Origin: Halichondria panicea
Lineage: Eukaryota > Porifera > Demospongiae > Suberitida > Halichondriidae
Direction: 5' to 3'
Assembly: GCF_963675165.1 (NCBI RefSeq)
Contig: NC_087384.1
Location: forward strand, 4,271,182-4,335,181
Length of the DNA stretch: 64,000 nt
Shown: piece after piece, positions 60,201 to 64,000 of the stretch
How the letters are laid out: every line of letters begins with the position of its first letter
How positions within the stretch are numbered: position 1 is the stretch's first letter
Program-made: the position numbers and the translations under genes
The notes under the pieces: generated by a model
Told to the model about the DNA's origin: nothing
Seen by the model: the letters and a program-made list of their open reading frames with translations, nothing else
The model's database searches: none

Positions 60201-61297
60201 AGCATAGTAGACTACTAGTACTTTATATGGAATCTGAAGAGAATCAGTATAGCCAGTACTGGCGCGGCAGTAGTGCCTATCCCAACACAACAGACACTGA
60301 ACCTACTGACCGAAGCCAATTCCAGTTCCATGCTGGATCAACTCAAGGTACTTCGTTTGGTGATCAGCAAGACAATGCTCTTCAGGACTATGTACATATT
60401 ATATGTAAAGACTTCACTTGTGTTGCAATTTATATCAAAAGATGATTTTCATTGTGATTTTAATGAAGAATAATGATTTTTTTATGAGAATAATGGGTTA
60501 AATCACTGAGAATAATAGGCTGTAGCTTGGGAATTAGAGAATAGAATAACGGGTAAAATTTGGAGCATAATAGCCTCAAGCCTAGCTATCAATAACTACT
60601 GTCTATAGTGCAGAGCTCAGATGAAAAGACTGCAATGGCCTTCAACGTAAACTAGCCATAACTTGAGATATAATAACATTGTAACTCACCATAGAGTTCG
60701 GTCTTTTCATTGCTTGACCTATAGTGAAACCTTGCTGTTTGCTACACCTATTTATAAAACAGAACATACGTAATCTGTTAATGCATTTTCTGTATACAAG
60801 TAAAATCATGCATGGCGTACAGAAATGGGATTAAAATAAACTCACGTACAAATCATGAAACGCATGTAATTAAATTAATGATGGTATACTGTATAGCGCG
60901 AAATTTTTGAGGGGCTTAATTTTTGCGGATTTTGTGGGTTAGAATTCTACACGAAAATTAAGTCCACGAAAATTGTTACAATTACCTGCTATAACATGCT
61001 AAGATTTAAAGGCGTGGCTTCCGGTAAGCAGTCATTCCGCGAACATTGTGCAACGAAATGGCTTTTAGAGGCCAATCCACGAAATATAAGTGCCTCGAAA
61101 ATTTCGTGCTATACAGTATAATTATTACATAATTTAATCTCACCGTGTGTTCGCGCAGTATTTCTCCCTAATGTCTAGAGAGAGATCGACATAATTAATG
61201 TTGTACAGAGCATCGGCAATACTGCTCCAAGTTATTGCCCGGCTCTTGTGGTTGTTGGCCAAGTACTGGAACAAGGCAGTCTTTTGACATTTAGTGT
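57212..61297 (-). CDS. Death-domain protein, 3' exons only
   Basis: Four exons join in frame: 61297-61144, 60747-60690, 59015-58934 and 57570-57212 (stop TGA at 57212-57214). The first visible exon encodes the C-terminal half of one Death-like fold (KTALFQYLANNHKSRAITW, SIADALYNINYVDLSLDI). Two linker exons follow. The last exon encodes a second Death-like domain (DIYILAGCFDNLENYLDQL, LTPGQQTYIYDIA, ALKLW, ATFRALLTIILDL). Death domains assemble apoptosis and innate-immune complexes, and sponges carry many such genes. The 5' part lies to the right, probably beyond the window; no upstream exon was recognised in 61300-64000. About 217 residues are visible. Introns are filled with TIR elements. 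Confidence 0.75.
57860..58025 (-). mobile_element. Dispersed repeat family A, partial copy
   Basis: Reverse-oriented blocks gagactgcaatggccttcaa, gtaagcaaaactagcc and cttgagaataaagcct. A similar shorter piece lies at 60612-60672. Confidence 0.5.
59472..59678. mobile_element. Family C MITE, TACCGTATAGC ends
   Basis: TACCGTATAGC and GCTATACGGTA form a perfect inverted pair. The outer TA would be the target duplication, as in Tc1/mariner-derived MITEs. Core gactgcttaccggaagccac. 207 bp, in a Death-domain gene intron. Confidence 0.85.
60227..60445 (+). other. Isolated plus-strand open frame, function unknown
   Basis: A 72-codon frame starting MESEENQYSQYW, polar and Gln/Thr-rich (TDTEPTDRSQFQF, GDQQDNALQDY). 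Its composition looks more protein-like than its surroundings, and a GT follows ...GACTAT at 60393. It lies within an intron of the opposite-strand Death-domain gene. No homologue recognised; possibly a first exon, a captured fragment or chance. Confidence 0.25.
60887..61118. mobile_element. Family C MITE, second copy (opposite orientation)
   Basis: Ends tactgtatagcgcgaaattt and gctatacagta; core gtggcttccggtaagcagtc, the reverse of the 59472 copy. 232 bp. It starts about 140 bp beyond the 60747-60690 exon and ends about 25 bp short of the 61297-61144 exon. Confidence 0.8.
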
Positions 61298-61440
61298 CTG
61301 AAAATGCAGAATGCATGCATGGGTGAGAAATGTAATGTTAGTAAATATAAGTGCATGTAGATACATGTAGAATAGATACTGAGTGAAAACGACATAACAT
61401 GCAGCTCATAAAAGTTATACCAAGGTACAGTAATGTTATG

Positions 61441-61666
61441 TACAGTATATAGCGCGAAATTTTCGCGGATTTCGTGGGTTTAGCAATCCTATACGAAAAT
61501 TAAGTCCAAGAAAATTGCTCTTTAATTAGAATTCTTTGCTATAACGTGCAAATATTTAAAGGCGTGGCTTCTGGTAAGCAGTAATTCCGCGAACATTGTG
61601 CAACAAAATGCTTTTAACCCCAATCCACGAAATATAAGTGCCTTGAGAATTTCGCGCTATACGGTA
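61441..61666. mobile_element. Family C MITE, third copy
   Basis: Ends tacagtatatagcgcgaaat and gcgctatacggta, same internal order as the second copy. 226 bp. The family D element at 61677 follows after 10 bp. Confidence 0.8.
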
Positions 61667-61676
61667 TGTACAAGGT

Positions 61677-62239
61677 TAGCCTCGAATCCAGGCCGATTAA
61701 AATACGGCCTGGTCTCTATTGCATGTGTAATTAATCATAGGCGTGGTCCATACACGCCCATATACTACCTACTATGTATATGAAGCTTTATAGTCTAGCT
61801 AGCTAGCTGTGGCCCTCTATATAGTGTTGTCGAGAAGGCTTGCACACTAGTCTGAAACCAGAAGAGGCTCTCATCTACCTCTATGATTGTTGGATGGTCG
61901 TGATGTTTTGAACTTGGTTTCTGTACAAATGAGAGCTTCTTCTGGCTTCAGACTAGTTTGCAAGCCTTTTCAACAACACCATAGAGGGCCACAGCTAGCC
62001 AGCAAGTCTTCTCGACAACGCAATAGAGAGCATAAGCCACAGCTTCATAGGAGACAAGTATTTGTTAAAATTAATACGGAAAGAAACTAGTAAACAAACT
62101 AGTTTACGGTATAATTTTACAAAGGTTTACTAAAGTATAACGAGTTACCCAGATTCTGGGTAACTCAGTTCGCGCATGTGCACTATCACCCATGCAATAG
62201 AGACCAGGCCGTATTTTAATCGGCCTGGTCTCGCGGCTA
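61677..62239. mobile_element. Family D element, 563 bp, perfect 9-bp duplication
   Basis: Inverted ends tagcctcgaatccaggccga and tcggcctggtctcgcggcta continue inward through ggcctggtctctattgcatg and its complement. GTACAAGGT flanks both sides (61668-61676 and 62240-62248). Inner segments (tgtggccctctata, gtcgagaaggctt, cactagtctgaa) are paired again with 61915-62000, so most of the element is palindromic. Confidence 0.9.
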
Positions 62240-62354
62240 GTACAAGGTATACTGGAGGCCACGCCCTTTTTCGCATGCGGAATGGGACTGGTAAGCTACT
62301 AATAAAACAGTTGTCCTGCAATTAGAAAAACCACATAATAGCTTCGGTTACAGG

Positions 62355-62694
62355 TAGTTGGGCACCACTCCAATGGTATTAGGGTGTGGCTAAGCATGAA
62401 TATGATCAATCCCAAGTGGGCGGTAACTGCAAAGCTCAGTTAGAATGCTCTGCAGGAGTCACTTTTGCATGCCACTAGCACTAACTGATGTTCCTGGATC
62501 AAGCTGGCTTGTCTTACTTACTGGTGCATTTTGATTTGACTAAAGAGAATTACTAGTCGTTCATTAATGAGCCACGCCTTCAGCACTTAATGAACTCTGC
62601 AATCTGATTGGGCTGCAAAATTTCTGCAGTGGAACAAAACCTGACATTGGAGTGGTGCCCAACCCTACGCAGAGGGTTTGACTCCGCCCAACTA
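62355..62694. mobile_element. Family E (TAGTTGGGC) element, perfect 9-bp duplication
   Basis: Starts TAGTTGGGCACCACTCC and ends GCCCAACTA, with an inner pair gggcaccactccaatg/cattggagtggtgccc. GGTTACAGG flanks both sides (62346-62354 and 62695-62703). 340 bp, no coding frame. Confidence 0.88.
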
Positions 62695-62703
62695 GGTTAC
62701 AGG

Positions 62704-63478
62704 CCGCCATTTGTACTTAACTGGTAATATTTATTTTAACATGTATCCCATATTGATTAATAGAAGCCGTACAACACACCATACAAAACCCTGTTACATA
62801 AGCTGTAAGTTGATATTAGTGACACATCTTGGTGAGTGAAACTGTCTGGGAAAACGGCAACATTCACGTGGCCATACCTCAGAAGCCATAGAATAAATAA
62901 CCCTAAATTCTTACGTGATGTATTACCTCACCATACTCTATCTACCCTATTACTAGAATATTTTGCGGGTGAAAAACCTTTGCGAATGAGCCAAATCAGC
63001 AGAAAATTTGACCCTTTGCGATCTAACTATTGCGTTCTGGCAAAGATTGTGTGTGTTTACTAGTAATAATTTAGGTTTTGCGGATTTTATTGATGCGAAT
63101 TGATCAACCCTCGCAAAATTCGCAAATGTTTGATGCTCGCAAAACATTATAGCAGAGGAGGGTGGACAGGGTCAAAAGCTACTGCGCCCCTCCAGAGAAA
63201 TCGTGCAGTGCCTAAAAGGGGTGACCTCTCACAAAGGTCGTAATTCTGTCATGTCAAACTGACCTCTGACCTTATAAAGTAGGAGCTACCGTGCTGTAGA
63301 GTGAATGTATACATGTAGCTTAGTTATATCATCATCTAAGTATACTCTTGTTTCCAGAATGAAAAGGTGGCCTGCTGGCTAGAAAAGAGCTTGTTAAAGT
63401 AGGTTCAAGGTTAATAAAGACTACGTCATTATTAACTTTTTGGCTTCGTGTCCAACCTCCTCTGACATTATAGTAATA
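62704..63478. other. No gene recognised
   Basis: AT-rich sequence with 'cgcaaa' motifs of the kind seen in family C elements (62965-63140). No supported exon, RNA gene or regulatory site. Confidence 0.45.
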
Positions 63479-64000
63479 CCAAGGGCGTATGAAGAGAAGA
63501 GGGCATGCAACTACTATCTATCAGAAAACAAATGGGCGGGGTCTTATATCTAAAAATAGCATTGCACGTGCACCGTTTTTGTGCGTGCACGGTGAAGATA
63601 TACGGAAACTTACAGAGAAAGTAGCTATTCTAGCTAAGCTAGCTAAGCTAACATACTGCAGATGATTGTAGCTCTCTATACTAGTAGTAAATGATGCTAA
63701 CAATGCTCAGTGACACTAGAAAGTGCGTAGCATAGTCGTACTAGAAGCAACAAGCCAGAAACCACAAACTTTGAGTTGTTGCCTCAAATCCTTGGTTTCT
63801 TTGACTCCTGTCTTGATGTAGCAGGTATAGCAATCATAGTGTTAAACTACTACGACTCATAAACTAACAGGAGATGTTATACAAGAGAGATAAACGAGCT
63901 AATCGAAGAAAGTAGATAAAAAGTGCCGACTCAGCAGTTTGGATGGGTTTGGAGTTTTTACATAGAAAACATAAGCTCACGTGAATCTTAATTAATCGTG
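63479..64000. mobile_element. Second, deleted copy of the CCAAGGGCGTAT TIR element
   Basis: From CCAAGGGCGTAT onward it matches the 28096 element almost base for base. Internal deletions correspond to about 28305-30148 and about 30213-30865 of that copy. It is cut by the window end just before its right terminus, and would be about 0.6 kb in full. Confidence 0.85.

Overview
This window looks like nuclear DNA of an early-branching metazoan, most likely a demosponge. The reasons are intron-rich genes with GT-AG introns of 0.1-3.5 kb, animal-specific families (nitric oxide synthase, P2X receptor, TMEM120, Neverland/DAF-36 oxygenase), long ankyrin-repeat and Death-domain genes, AT-rich spacers and many small terminal-inverted-repeat (TIR) elements. 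The species call is inference; no ribosomal or mitochondrial marker is present. Splice sites and reading phases were followed by eye. In the fully resolved genes every exon junction keeps the frame.

Layout. 1-1790: 5' part of a P2X ATP-gated channel gene (minus), whose 3' exons lie off the left edge. 2345-16710: a complete 22-exon nitric oxide synthase gene (plus, 1579 aa) with an N-terminal PDZ domain, oxygenase, calmodulin site, reductase with an about 98-residue insertion, and a long tail ending in a PDZ-ligand-like motif. P2X and NOS are head to head, 554 bp apart. 17367-19223: mitochondrial ribosomal protein mS23 (minus, one internal exon unresolved). 19298-21052: a 429-aa FAAP20-like UBZ4 protein (minus), with its stop 74 bp before the mS23 start codon. 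21208-25192: TMEM120 (plus, 330 aa), divergent from the FAAP20-like gene across 155 bp and carrying a pure 630-bp (AC)n tract against a 3' splice site. 25636-32291: Neverland/DAF-36-like Rieske sterol oxygenase (minus, 485 aa) with a 3.1-kb TIR element in intron 2. 33810-34360: a broken partial copy of the TMEM120 3' end.

34691-51829: a very large minus-strand gene encoding an N-terminal TKL-like kinase followed by about 36 ankyrin units. Nearly every ankyrin exon is 33 codons in phase 0-0, and the exons follow a four-type higher-order repeat (a-b-c-d) copied about eight times. 52261-54733: nested DNA transposons with a truncated hAT-type transposase gene. 54870-55199: a BEL/Pao-like protease remnant. 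56514-57165: a tandem satellite. 57212-61297: the 3' part of a Death-domain gene (minus). The rest, to 64000, is mostly TIR elements, including families with clear 9-bp target duplications.

Functional links: ATP sensing (P2X) and NO production (calmodulin-regulated NOS) share a divergent promoter region. The mS23, FAAP20-like and TMEM120 genes form a compact housekeeping-type cluster. The kinase-ankyrin and Death-domain genes are the kind of expanded signalling or innate-immunity repertoire known from sponges. No CRISPR array, rRNA or convincing tRNA was seen.
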